A DNA stretch of 64,000 nt from Shewanella sediminis HAW-EB3 (GCF_000018025.1 NC_009831.1:5208001-5272000), one strand, 5' to 3'; positions 1 through 7,915 are shown, counted from the first letter of the stretch. Made by a program: numbers and translations. Notes: generated by a model not told the origin, from the sequence alone.

Positions 1-2055
1 CCCAACACAAAATAAGTGACATCCATTAGCCACCAACACCTGCATAATAGCCCACTGACTAGCATTAGAATCCTGCATTTCATCTAAGATCAGATATTTA
101 CTATCATCAACCACATTCTTAAGGAAACACGGATCTATTTCTAGCTTTTCATGAACAAGCTTAAGCATATCGTCAAAATCAATAAGCCTTTGCTTTCTTT
201 TCTCTTTGCAATATAACTCATAGCACTTCTCAAGCTCACCCAAAGTACAATCTGAATCAAGCTCAGGCTCTTCAAGTAGTTTTTCAAATGACATAAGTCT
301 ATTAGCGTTAGCACTTATGAGCGCACTAAGTTGGTTGCTAGTAAGCTTTTCTTTTAGACCTGAGCTAATTATTACTTGTTCAAACATTTCCTTTTGTCTC
401 ACACCAGTCACAACTTTCGCGCCTTCAAAGCGGCTGGGATTAAACAATTCTAATAGTGACTTACACCAAGCGCTAAAGGTGCCGACATATAACTCTTCAT
501 CAGAGCCTATACGCCTACTTATTTCACTAGCGGCATCATTGGTATAGGCGAGCACTTTAATACGACTAGGATGCCTCCCCTCTCCTAACAGGTACTTGAC
601 TCTCTCAACTATGGTTCTTGTCTTCCCTGACCCCGCACCAGCAATAACGGCTAATACCCTAGCCTCAGCCTCTACAGCCTTCATCTGTTCAGCTTGAGCA
701 ACTGCTGAATCTTCAAGCATGGTTACTGATGGTTCAAGCTCAAATTTGTTTAGGTGACGGCCTTCGGCACAATATAACTTAACGGCTGTAGAGTTTGGCT
801 TATCTGCATTAATGATAATATTCTGATAGTGCTTCAACAATTTCACATTGGCCTGAATGAACCACTCCTCCTTAAGCTTAAACGCTCGTTTTTTTATCAC
901 GGTTCCCTTCAGGCTGCGACCTATACCCTTTTTGCCTGACTTAATTGATTTTATTGTTTTATTACGCAATAACTTACGAAGGACTTTTTCTTCTGAATGA
1001 GCCAAAACTAATGGGTCAATGAATGCTAGATCTGTTAGCGGCAACTTTATTTGTGGCAACTTTAATAACATTTGCCCTTTACGGCTTGATCTATAGGGGT
1101 ACTGTCGACGCTCAACCCTAGTGGTAACAGCTAGACCTTCAATACGCTGCTTAAGCTGGTCAATAGAAAAGCCGATATTTAAGTCAGCTTTCATTTCCTT
1201 AAGCAACTTCTCGTATACGATAAAATGAGAGGAACTGAATCTATTGCCTATGTATGTAGTTTCAACTAAATCGGTTGATGAAGCATTAGGCATACAGCTA
1301 CTGTCACGGGCTCTCTTCTTAGTTAGGTAAGGATAAATAAACGAAGACATCACACCCGGCATATTAAAACCAACATCGACTCTGGTAACTTTAGCCCCGT
1401 TAATCAACTGGTCGTATCTGCGATTTGTTAAAACAGACTTCAAATGCCCAAATATAGCTCTCAGTTCAAAGTCACTAAACCTATTAGGAATAAAGTCGAT
1501 TCTCAACCCCATCAACTTTTTTGGGTGTTTCACGCCATCAGCTATGTATAACTGAAAGAATCGACGTGAGTCAGCATTAACCGTAGCCCTATAAGCAGAG
1601 TTATATTCCGGGCGATTAAGTCCTTTCCTACTCTTCCGGCCTTCTTTATTAGAAGTTCGATTAACGGCACCAACGGAGATCTTCTTTATAGTCAGCAACT
1701 CATCCAATGCCTTAAAAGAAAACTTAAGCATGTTAGCTTTAATATTTTCGATATCAGAAGATTGACATTTAATAGTCAAAACCAAACGGTCACAATCCAG
1801 CTCAAGGTTATCTTCAGGTTGTTTAAGGTAAGCTCTTAACAGCTCACTTTGATACTTCGCATATGGCTCATTGCTTATCGCTTTTATAAAGCGTTTTGAG
1901 TTCTTTCCATATGCTTGATTATCAAGATCGAGCAAACTCCTGAGCTCAGCATTCTTTTCCACATCAATAAGAGGTAGTAACCCCACCTCAAATTTATTAC
2001 TCCATGCGTACTGACAGGAACTGTCTATCTGCTCGAAACTATCAATAGGTGACAT
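1..2055 (-). CDS. Rep_trans-like initiator fused to UvrD/Rep-type SF1 helicase (partial, runs off the left edge)
   Basis: The reading frame is open from an ATG at 2055 to base 1 (685 residues, C-terminus missing). Residues about 60-360 look like a rolling-circle replication initiation factor (Rep_trans / inovirus gpII-like): TRVDVGF near 225, TTYIGNRFSSSHFIVYEK near 268-282 and TTRVERRQ near 313, in the family's usual order. A linker follows, then an SF1 helicase: Walker A AGAGSGKT at 472, motif Ia AYTNDAA, GTFSAW, and Walker B LILDEMQD near 658. Known: plasmid and phage Reps of this kind normally borrow the host helicase UvrD/PcrA. Inferred: this protein carries its own and could both nick and unwind the element. 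The helicase call is secure; the N-terminal call rests on motif pattern only. Repeats and a palindrome upstream fit a replication module. Confidence 0.8.
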   Translation of the reverse strand, partial: MSPIDSFEQIDSSCQYAWSNKFEVGLLPLIDVEKNAELRSLLDLDNQAYGKNSKRFIKAISNEPYAKYQSELLRAYLKQPEDNLELDCDRLVLTIKCQSSDIENIKANMLKFSFKALDELLTIKKISVGAVNRTSNKEGRKSRKGLNRPEYNSAYRATVNADSRRFFQLYIADGVKHPKKLMGLRIDFIPNRFSDFELRAIFGHLKSVLTNRRYDQLINGAKVTRVDVGFNMPGVMSSFIYPYLTKKRARDSSCMPNASSTDLVETTYIGNRFSSSHFIVYEKLLKEMKADLNIGFSIDQLKQRIEGLAVTTRVERRQYPYRSSRKGQMLLKLPQIKLPLTDLAFIDPLVLAHSEEKVLRKLLRNKTIKSIKSGKKGIGRSLKGTVIKKRAFKLKEEWFIQANVKLLKHYQNIIINADKPNSTAVKLYCAEGRHLNKFELEPSVTMLEDSAVAQAEQMKAVEAEARVLAVIAGAGSGKTRTIVERVKYLLGEGRHPSRIKVLAYTNDAASEISRRIGSDEELYVGTFSAWCKSLLELFNPSRFEGAKVVTGVRQKEMFEQVIISSGLKEKLTSNQLSALISANANRLMSFEKLLEEPELDSDCTLGELEKCYELYCKEKRKQRLIDFDDMLKLVHEKLEIDPCFLKNVVDDSKYLILDEMQDSNASQWAIMQVLVANGCHLFCVG

Positions 2056-2399
2056 AGATCTATCTCCATGTGGCTTATAGCACTAATGATGCATATATTA
2101 AATATGACAATGATAATTATAGGGTTAATGTACATTAACTCGCATCATGAAGATAGTAATGCTCATATCCCAACTTCTGGATAGAGCCCGCATAGCTAAA
2201 TTCCCCCCATTTGAGTGCCTAGCACTGTATTGGGCTCTCAAGCTGAATTCGTTAGTCCTCAGACTTGTTACTTTTTCTGACTAGCTTAAAAATTCAATCT
2301 GGACATTGGACACTAATGGTTGCTTCCTTTTACTCTAAAGCTAAGCATATAGATATGGATATAGTTGAATGTTCGTCTGTGTTATTAAAGGGTTAAGAC
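2056..2399. other. Non-coding stretch upstream of the Rep-helicase gene
   Basis: About 340 AT-rich bases between the Rep-helicase start and a candidate small ORF. The only structure I see is the 16-bp palindrome at 2124-2139. It probably holds the promoter of the Rep-helicase gene. Confidence 0.5.
2124..2139. promoter_or_regulatory. 16-bp perfect palindrome, candidate operator of the Rep-helicase gene
   Basis: GTTAATGTACATTAAC is a perfect inverted repeat about 70 bp before the Rep-helicase ATG. Its position and symmetry fit a dimeric repressor site. No cognate regulator can be named. Confidence 0.4.
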
Positions 2400-2555
2400 A
2401 TGGCATCGAATACCGTTAAAAATCAAAATTCAAAGTATACAATTCAACTCAAGAAATTTATCGAACACAAAAACGGCCAAGATTTACAGTCAGGACAGCC
2501 TTTAAATACAGCCAGAACTGACTTAAAATACAGTCAGGACGGCTATGATAATTGA
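2400..2555 (+). CDS. Candidate 51-aa small protein overlapping iteron-like repeats
   Basis: ATG at 2400 is preceded by AAAGGG at a plausible ribosome-binding distance, and the frame runs 51 codons to TGA at 2553. The product is short, basic and hydrophilic, with no recognised domain. Its last third is encoded by the 22-bp repeat array, so the ORF may be an accident of the repeats. I cannot choose between a real leader or small protein and a non-coding origin region. Confidence 0.25.
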   Translation: MASNTVKNQNSKYTIQLKKFIEHKNGQDLQSGQPLNTARTDLKYSQDGYDN

Positions 2556-2575
2556 GTCAGAACATGCTTTAAACT
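2486..2575. repeat. Four imperfect 22-bp tandem repeats (iteron-like)
   Basis: Units begin at 2486, 2508, 2530 and about 2554, each opening with a variant of ACAGTCAGGAC followed by an A/T-rich tail such as CTTTAAAT. Units 1 and 2 agree at 17 of 22 positions. A 22-bp period is about two helical turns, as in plasmid iterons bound by Rep proteins. The array lies about 430 bp from the Rep-helicase start and just before the 287-aa gene. It is a candidate origin or operator. Confidence 0.5.
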
Positions 2576-2635
2576 TCCATTCCAAATGACTTGTATGGTA
2601 CATTTTAATATCAGAAATTTTAAATGAGGTGAGCT

Positions 2636-3499
2636 ATGGGAGCATCAAGGATTGATAGGGGAGAAGATGACTGGCGGAATAATGGAGAAAAACTATTAAA
2701 CCGCATTATTCGAAGGAGGAAGCTGCACACTCCAATTAAAAATCTACTGATCCAACTTGGTCAAAGAAATAACAACGCAGAGTCGATAGTTTCCGAACTA
2801 AATAGCTACAAGAATGTTCTAGGAGAAGACTGGATTAAGTGGGTTAAAACAATAACTCAACATGATAAGGACAAAGAGAGAAGGAAGTTTTATGTTAACA
2901 AGTCGTCCTTCGACCATGTAATTAAATTTTCAGAAAACTCAAACTACAGCGGTAATATAACAAAGTGTTTGGAACAATTATTTATAGCCATAAATGAACT
3001 TGGAATCAATAGCATTAGTGACGTATACAACTTAAAAGAAACAACTCAACCATTTGATGACGTAATCATCGCGTTAAATAACAACTCTTCGATAACGTCA
3101 ACCAATAACAATTTACAGCCAACAGTAAGTCTCATAATAGAATCGATCATCACCGAGTTAAACAAAAATAAAATAAAAAACTTCAGATCATTATCAGCCA
3201 TAAGAAAAAAGAAAAACGAAGCCAACAGATCAGAAATGAAAATACAACAAAATAAATGCACAACAGATAAGGAGCTAAAAAACTTAAGGTCATCAATCAA
3301 TAAAATGAAAGCTGATATGGCCGAAAAAGATAATGAAATAGCGGGGCTAAATGAACAATTAAACAAACAAAAAAGCACTTCTAAAAGCACTATCTCAAAT
3401 AAAAAACCTCGCACACAAGAAAAACCAAAACATTCGAAACCAGCCCCTATAAACTCACTAAGAAATAAAATAATCGGGTCTAAAGCCAACAAACGTTAA
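2636..3499 (+). CDS. Unknown AT-rich protein with C-terminal coiled coil and basic tail
   Basis: 287 residues, unrecognised. ATG at 2636 follows a good ribosome-binding sequence (GAGGTGAGCT). The N-terminal two thirds is mixed alpha-like and rich in Asn and Ile. Residues about 195-250 are heptad-like and charged (KMKADMAEKDNEIAGLNEQL), predicting a coiled coil. The last 40 residues are Lys/Pro/Ser rich and strongly basic. Basic tails with coiled coils are common in DNA-binding partition or accessory proteins of mobile elements, but nothing here proves that. It is more AT-rich than the cassette downstream, suggesting separate origins. It lies just after the repeat array and could bind it. Confidence 0.65.
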   Translation: MGASRIDRGEDDWRNNGEKLLNRIIRRRKLHTPIKNLLIQLGQRNNNAESIVSELNSYKNVLGEDWIKWVKTITQHDKDKERRKFYVNKSSFDHVIKFSENSNYSGNITKCLEQLFIAINELGINSISDVYNLKETTQPFDDVIIALNNNSSITSTNNNLQPTVSLIIESIITELNKNKIKNFRSLSAIRKKKNEANRSEMKIQQNKCTTDKELKNLRSSINKMKADMAEKDNEIAGLNEQLNKQKSTSKSTISNKKPRTQEKPKHSKPAPINSLRNKIIGSKANKR

Positions 3500-3752
3500 T
3501 AACAGAGTGGCACTCAATTTATTGCGTTATTAATGCGTAAACCCATCACAAATAGCGCTCGATTCACTGTCTTTGATGGTCTGTTTTTTTATCGTGTGTA
3601 GTGATACTGAAACCCTGACGGCGAGTTTTTTTTCGTCGATATCAGGCAAAAACGCACTCCACTTTCGATTAGTGTACGTCACCTTCCGCTCGGCATCCCC
3701 AGTGAAAACAAACCGTCTGTAACGGCCACTAAAACGGCTCTCAACATCCTGA

Positions 3753-3785
3753 TATAATAGAGTTATCAGCACGAAGTTCTTCGTG
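3753..3785 (+). promoter_or_regulatory. Promoter and candidate operator of the integrase-AAA cassette
   Basis: TATAAT at 3753-3758 would start transcription near 3765. Immediately after it, CACGAAG and CTTCGTG form a 7-bp inverted repeat separated by TT (3770-3785). An operator between the -10 box and the integrase ATG at 3806 suggests repression or autoregulation. No convincing -35 box is seen. Confidence 0.45.
3756..3772. repeat. Left copy of a 17-bp direct repeat flanking the integrase cassette
   Basis: AATAGAGTTATCAGCAC. It matches 7916-7932 at 16 of 17 bases. The two copies bracket exactly the four plus-strand genes int, AAA, DUF6641-like and DUF2787, so they are candidate attL/attR core sites. 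A shared regulator site upstream of two transcription units is the alternative. Confidence 0.5.
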
Positions 3786-3805
3786 TTCTATCTAGGCTCT
3801 CCCTT

Positions 3806-4735
3806 ATGAATAATCAAACTCCTACGGCGTTGTTTTTGTCACGCCTTGCGCCCAGTGGACGTAGACCGCTGCGCAGTCAGCTAAACACAGTACTCAAGCT
3901 TTTCAAGTGGAAAGGTGAAGTTGAAGCACTGCCATTTCATACATTGAACTACGCACAAATTGAATACGTTAAACGGCATAAGCTAGATGAGGGCAAGTCA
4001 CCCCGAACCGTCAACTTAGTGCTGTTCGCACTCAAGGCCATAGTTAAGACAGGCTTCTTGATGGGAGTGGTGGACGATGTTCAATGGCGACAGGTGCAAG
4101 CGGTTAAGCGGCTACCTATCAACCCAAGTAGTCGAGGTAAGGCGTTATCATCCAGCAGTGTTGGCCAGTTGATCACCATCTGTTATCTGGACAAGCGGTA
4201 CATCGGCAAACGGGACTGCTGCATATTGGCATTGTTTCTGAGTACTGGCCTAAGGCGCTTTGAGTTAGCCAACCTGACAGTCAGTGATATCCACCTTGAT
4301 AAACGCACCTTAACGGTCAAGTCTGGCAAGGGTAAGAAGCCGCGCAAGCAACCGATACCCACATGGGCGTTAACCTATATCGACAATTGGCTAAGGGTGA
4401 GAACCCATCAACCAGGGGACTTGTTTAATCCCATTTGGAACAATGTCATTAAGCATGACCGTGGCCTCAGCAGTGCCGCCCTCTATCAGATTGTCAAAGC
4501 ACGTACCTTAGCCGCCACAGGCATCACCATTTCACCACACGATTTACGCCGAACGTTCATTACCGAACTACTCAATCAGAAGGTCGATTTAAGTACCGCA
4601 AGCAAACTGGCTGGCCATGCTAACGTCACCACCACACAAATCTATGACAAGCGTGATGAATCGGTGATGAGAGAGGCCATAGACCAACTGAACTATCAAC
4701 TAAATGGCCAGCTAGATGGAGGTCAACATGACTAG
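3806..4735 (+). CDS. Tyrosine site-specific recombinase (XerC/D-like)
   Basis: 309 residues, the normal size for a simple XerC/D-type recombinase. A SAM-like core-binding domain occupies about 10-100 and the catalytic domain follows. The conserved set is visible: R150 in STGLRRFEL, H245 and R248 in HDLRRTF, H271 in LAGHANV and nucleophile Y280 in TQIYDK. It cuts and rejoins DNA through a 3'-phosphotyrosine link. Its stop overlaps the AAA ATPase start by 8 bp, implying translational coupling. It lies 34 bp after one copy of a 17-bp direct repeat, so it may move the 4.2-kb cassette it heads. It is distinct from the larger integrase beside rnpB. Confidence 0.92.
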   Translation: MNNQTPTALFLSRLAPSGRRPLRSQLNTVLKLFKWKGEVEALPFHTLNYAQIEYVKRHKLDEGKSPRTVNLVLFALKAIVKTGFLMGVVDDVQWRQVQAVKRLPINPSSRGKALSSSSVGQLITICYLDKRYIGKRDCCILALFLSTGLRRFELANLTVSDIHLDKRTLTVKSGKGKKPRKQPIPTWALTYIDNWLRVRTHQPGDLFNPIWNNVIKHDRGLSSAALYQIVKARTLAATGITISPHDLRRTFITELLNQKVDLSTASKLAGHANVTTTQIYDKRDESVMREAIDQLNYQLNGQLDGGQHD

Positions 4736-6788
4736 AATCCATCTCGAACCCCCTTTTCCTTTTGATAACTTAATAGTGGAAGCATCCCCCATACGGGGAC
4801 ACCAAGGCTGTGCGACCATCTATGCCTATAGTGCCCTTGCCTCTGGCTACATTGATAACACCGATCTTGAGGATCTTAATAGCCGTATGATCAAGGTGGT
4901 GTGCGGTAAAGGTATCAAGCTAGGCACTGGCAACAAGCTAAACACCTTAAAGCGCCACCTTAAGAAGCAAGGGCTTCAAGCCAACACCAGTAACCTAGAC
5001 CACAACTGCAAGTTACTTTCCCAAGGACTGGAGCTGCCAAATGACGGTTGGAAGGTGGTGAGGTTTATTGCGGTGATGAATGTTAACCGAGGTCTATTTG
5101 ACCTTATCAATAAGGTACTTCCAGAGGACAATTACGCCAACGCCATGTTCGCCTGCATGTTTGATATGCCAGAGACCAAGCTCATTGAAGTATTAAAGGC
5201 TCTGGCGACCACCGGACTCTTTGACCAGTTCTTCGATAGCAGCCTGATTGACTTCATGAACCTACCACAGGCCATCACGAGTTTACTGCTAGGAGCCAAG
5301 GTCGAGTACTACATCAATCTTATCGAACCCTTCATACAATCTAAGCCAAAGTCTGAACTGAAGTTACGCCACTTCAGCCACCTTGAATGTGACACCTTAC
5401 AGCAATTTTTAGACATCAGTATCAACCACTCCATGCAGGGGATTAACATTCTGCTCTATGGATTACCCGGCACAGGCAAGACCGAACTAGCCAAGGTGCT
5501 GGCCGATAAAACTCAATCACACCTTATCGCCATTAAGCCTGTTGGAGATGAAGTGTCTGAAGAACGTGGGCAGTTCAAGAAGCAAGCCTTCAGTTCTAAC
5601 CTAAGGTTACAGTACCTAACGCTGGTACAACGCTTAGTGTCACCAGACGAGAAAACCCTGTTGCTAATAGATGAGTGTGAGGACATCTTTGAGCAAAGTA
5701 TCTCTCACCGTGGTTATGGTAAAGATATGCTGCATGAACTGATGGAACAAAACACCATACCAACCATCTGGATAACCAACCATATCGATGTTATCCCCCA
5801 TAGCTGCATACGCCGCTTCACCTATGTACTTAATGTCAGTATTCCTGATAATCGAGTAATGGAAAGCCTGATGGACCAAAGCTTTAAGGGGCTGAGGGTA
5901 TCCAAGGTGTTCAAACACCAACTGGCCACCCTACCAGAGCTAACACCTGCTCATATCACTAGTGCGGCCTTTGTCACTCACAACACAGGGCTTACAGGTA
6001 AGGCTGCCGAGCACAATATTGAGGCCATGGTAAAAAGTACCTTAACGGCATGTGGCCATAGTATTCATGCCAACAACTACAAGCCACAACTCCCCTTCTC
6101 TACCGAGTATCTCAACATCAGAAAAGGCAACCAAGCCATTGGCCAATTAGAGAAAGCCATTAACCAACAATGTGATATACGCACCTTGTTAGTGGGTCCA
6201 CCGGGAACAGGCAAAACGGCGGCTGTTGAACACTTGGCCAACATGAGTAACCGAGAGCTGGTGACCATCAGGTGCTCAGATGTACTCGGTAAGTACGTGG
6301 GTGAAAGCGAGAAGAATATCGCCCGTATCTTTCAAGAGGCCGACAATAACAACTGCATCTTGTTCTTCGATGAGGTGGATAGCCTACTGCTAGATAGAGG
6401 CGGCTTAAATGCCAGCTGGGAGATACAACAAGTTAATGAACTGCTGACACAGATGGAGTGTTTCAATCAACCATTCTTCGCAGCAACGAATTACTCCGAG
6501 CGTCTAGATAGAGCTGTGATGCGTCGATTTGATTTCAAGCTATCATTTGATTATCTGACAGAGAAACAAGCTCAGAATCTCTTTAGGAGCGTCACAAGCA
6601 CAGATACGCTATCAACTCAGACGCTAGACTCACTCTGCTTACTTAAACTACTGACTCCCGGTGACTTTTCTATCTTAAAGCGACGTCAAAAACTGAGCCA
6701 CTTCAAGCTAACCACCGATGAGTGCTTAGCCATTCTCACCACCGAGAACAACAGCAAGCCCGGCAACAGAACCATCGGCTTCAAGTAG
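4728..6788 (+). CDS. Tandem AAA+ ATPase coupled to a tyrosine recombinase
   Basis: 686 residues from the ATG at 4728, chosen over an in-frame ATG at 4716 because GGAGG lies five bases before it. Residues 1-220 are unrecognised. Two AAA+ modules follow. The first has Walker A GLPGTGKT at 245, Walker B LLLIDECED near 312-320 and an arginine-finger-like IRRF. The second has Walker A GPPGTGKT at 490, an FtsH/Cdc48-like pore-loop sequence GKYVGES, Walker B FFDEVDS near 546-552 and MRRFDFK. The second module looks catalytically complete and classic; the first is more divergent. The two-ring layout suggests a protein or nucleoprotein remodelling machine. Coupling to the integrase suggests it helps recombination, target choice or element maintenance. 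The function is inferred. Confidence 0.88.
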   Translation: MTRIHLEPPFPFDNLIVEASPIRGHQGCATIYAYSALASGYIDNTDLEDLNSRMIKVVCGKGIKLGTGNKLNTLKRHLKKQGLQANTSNLDHNCKLLSQGLELPNDGWKVVRFIAVMNVNRGLFDLINKVLPEDNYANAMFACMFDMPETKLIEVLKALATTGLFDQFFDSSLIDFMNLPQAITSLLLGAKVEYYINLIEPFIQSKPKSELKLRHFSHLECDTLQQFLDISINHSMQGINILLYGLPGTGKTELAKVLADKTQSHLIAIKPVGDEVSEERGQFKKQAFSSNLRLQYLTLVQRLVSPDEKTLLLIDECEDIFEQSISHRGYGKDMLHELMEQNTIPTIWITNHIDVIPHSCIRRFTYVLNVSIPDNRVMESLMDQSFKGLRVSKVFKHQLATLPELTPAHITSAAFVTHNTGLTGKAAEHNIEAMVKSTLTACGHSIHANNYKPQLPFSTEYLNIRKGNQAIGQLEKAINQQCDIRTLLVGPPGTGKTAAVEHLANMSNRELVTIRCSDVLGKYVGESEKNIARIFQEADNNNCILFFDEVDSLLLDRGGLNASWEIQQVNELLTQMECFNQPFFAATNYSERLDRAVMRRFDFKLSFDYLTEKQAQNLFRSVTSTDTLSTQTLDSLCLLKLLTPGDFSILKRRQKLSHFKLTTDECLAILTTENNSKPGNRTIGFK

Positions 6789-6828
6789 CACCACCAACCG
6801 TAAGTCATACCCAATTAAACACCATGAC

Positions 6829-6852
6829 GCCTAACCCAACCCAGGGCTAGGC
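6829..6852 (+). other. Hairpin in a C-rich, G-poor leader before the DUF6641-like gene
   Basis: GCCTAACCC and GGGCTAGGC pair with one mismatch around a 6-nt loop. The surrounding 105-bp leader is strikingly C/A-rich. There is no U tract, so it is probably not an intrinsic terminator. It may be an RNA processing or stability element. Confidence 0.35.
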
Positions 6853-6893
6853 CATTCATTAGCACCTCCCACCAACCACTAAAGGTAATCATC

Positions 6894-7346
6894 ATGACAA
6901 CATTATTGAGTTCACTCAAGGTCACCGTTCGCCCAGCCGACGGCAGCAGCAACCCACTCATTCTACGAAGGGAGAAGCTACTCACTAAGCTCGGCCAGCA
7001 GAAGATATTGGCCACTGCACTAGTCGAGAACGAAACCCACACCTTCTACCGTGAAAAGTGGGTCAAAGATGAAGAGACAGGCGAGAGGGAAAAGGTACAG
7101 GTGCCGAAGAAAGTCAGCCCTTGGTTCTACAAACGCAACAACCGTTACTACCTAGAGGTGCGTAGTGGTAACAAACCATTGGAACTGCAAAAAGGGATGC
7201 ACGCCATCGAGGTTGGCGAAGAGGAGGAGTTAGTTAACACCATCGACACCATTATCGAAGCGGTGGTAGCGGGTGAGCTCGACCCCTTGCTAACTAAGGG
7301 AGATAAGCCGGGCACAAAGAAGGATAAGACTAACGGTAAGAAGTGA
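6894..7346 (+). CDS. DUF6641-like small protein of the integrase cassette
   Basis: 150 residues. The opening (TTLLSSLKVTVRPAD) and a central aromatic stretch (WFYKRNNRYYLEVRSGNK) resemble the DUF6641 family, whose function is unknown. The assignment comes from memory of the pattern, not a search. The C-terminus is Lys/Gly rich and probably disordered. It is third in the cassette, 105 bp after the ATPase, and is preceded by AAAGGTAATC. Codon use matches the AAA gene, so it likely travels with it. Confidence 0.6.
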   Translation: MTTLLSSLKVTVRPADGSSNPLILRREKLLTKLGQQKILATALVENETHTFYREKWVKDEETGEREKVQVPKKVSPWFYKRNNRYYLEVRSGNKPLELQKGMHAIEVGEEEELVNTIDTIIEAVVAGELDPLLTKGDKPGTKKDKTNGKK

Positions 7347-7404
7347 CACTCAGGCAGCCATCACAACCGTCCATTCCAACCTTAACCACCAATGAATAAA
7401 GCAA

Positions 7405-7427
7405 GTGCCTGATCTAAGTCAGGCCAC
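7405..7427 (+). other. Second hairpin in a C-rich leader, before the DUF2787 gene
   Basis: GTGCCTGA and TCAGGCCAC pair with a single bulged C around a 6-nt loop. This is the same GCCT...AGGC stem type as at 6829-6852, in the same position relative to the next gene. The leader is again poor in G. Confidence 0.35.
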
Positions 7428-7459
7428 GCTTTCACCCTCCCGACCAACAAGGCACATCT

Positions 7460-7888
7460 ATGACTATCAAGATAAAACACCAAGATCTCTGCTTGCCCAT
7501 ATCACCCATGTTTGCCATGCACTTGGCGGATCTAATCAGCGACCATAAAGCTGCTTCAGCCGTTACCATCAACTTCAGAGATCCTAATTACACGGCCGAA
7601 CGTGGTGGCTTCCATCCAGTGGAGGTTAGGCTAGAAAAAGAGGTCGATGAGGAACATGGCGAGCAGTGGCGTATCTGCTATATCACCGACTTTAGCTATG
7701 TCGGTGTTGGCTACATGACCGAGCTAGCCAAGGAACTGGACTTCGACTTTAATAATGGAGTATTTCAACACCTGATGGGGGCAACAGCACTCGAGCAAGC
7801 AAGGGAAATCCACCCAATATGGGAGCAAAACTTTCTCGCTTATAGCCTTGGGATAAAAGCTTACCAAGTTGAGGTTAAGACAGACTGA
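7460..7888 (+). CDS. DUF2787 family protein
   Basis: 142 residues with the conserved signature of DUF2787, a family I know mainly from Shewanella and Vibrio: AVTINFRDPNYTAERGGFHP near 33-52, CYITDFSYVG near 73-82 and ELAKELDFDFNNGVFQ near 88-103. The biochemical role is unknown. There is no signal peptide or membrane segment. It is the last gene of the cassette; 27 bp after its stop comes the right copy of the 17-bp direct repeat, which supports its belonging to the same unit as the recombinase. Confidence 0.8.
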   Translation: MTIKIKHQDLCLPISPMFAMHLADLISDHKAASAVTINFRDPNYTAERGGFHPVEVRLEKEVDEEHGEQWRICYITDFSYVGVGYMTELAKELDFDFNNGVFQHLMGATALEQAREIHPIWEQNFLAYSLGIKAYQVEVKTD

Positions 7889-7915
7889 AATTGTAAATAA
7901 AGATATCAACGTAAC

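Larger units (their letters stand above)
3500..3805. other. Non-coding junction with the integrase promoter
   Basis: About 306 bp. It holds runs of T near 3585 and 3627, a TATAAT box at 3753-3758, the left 17-bp direct repeat (3756-3772) and an inverted repeat (3770-3785). An 80-codon minus-strand frame here has no recognisable product. Confidence 0.45.

Noticed and set aside
3046..3492. 148-codon hydrophobic frame opposite the 287-aa gene
   Set aside because: It is an antisense shadow created by the AT-rich, Lys/Asn-rich codons of the plus-strand gene, which has the better start signal.
3530..3772. 80-codon minus-strand frame starting with GTG in the left direct repeat
   Set aside because: No recognisable product and no clear ribosome-binding site; it overlaps the promoter and operator of the integrase. 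It might be a remnant of a disrupted gene, but I cannot show it.
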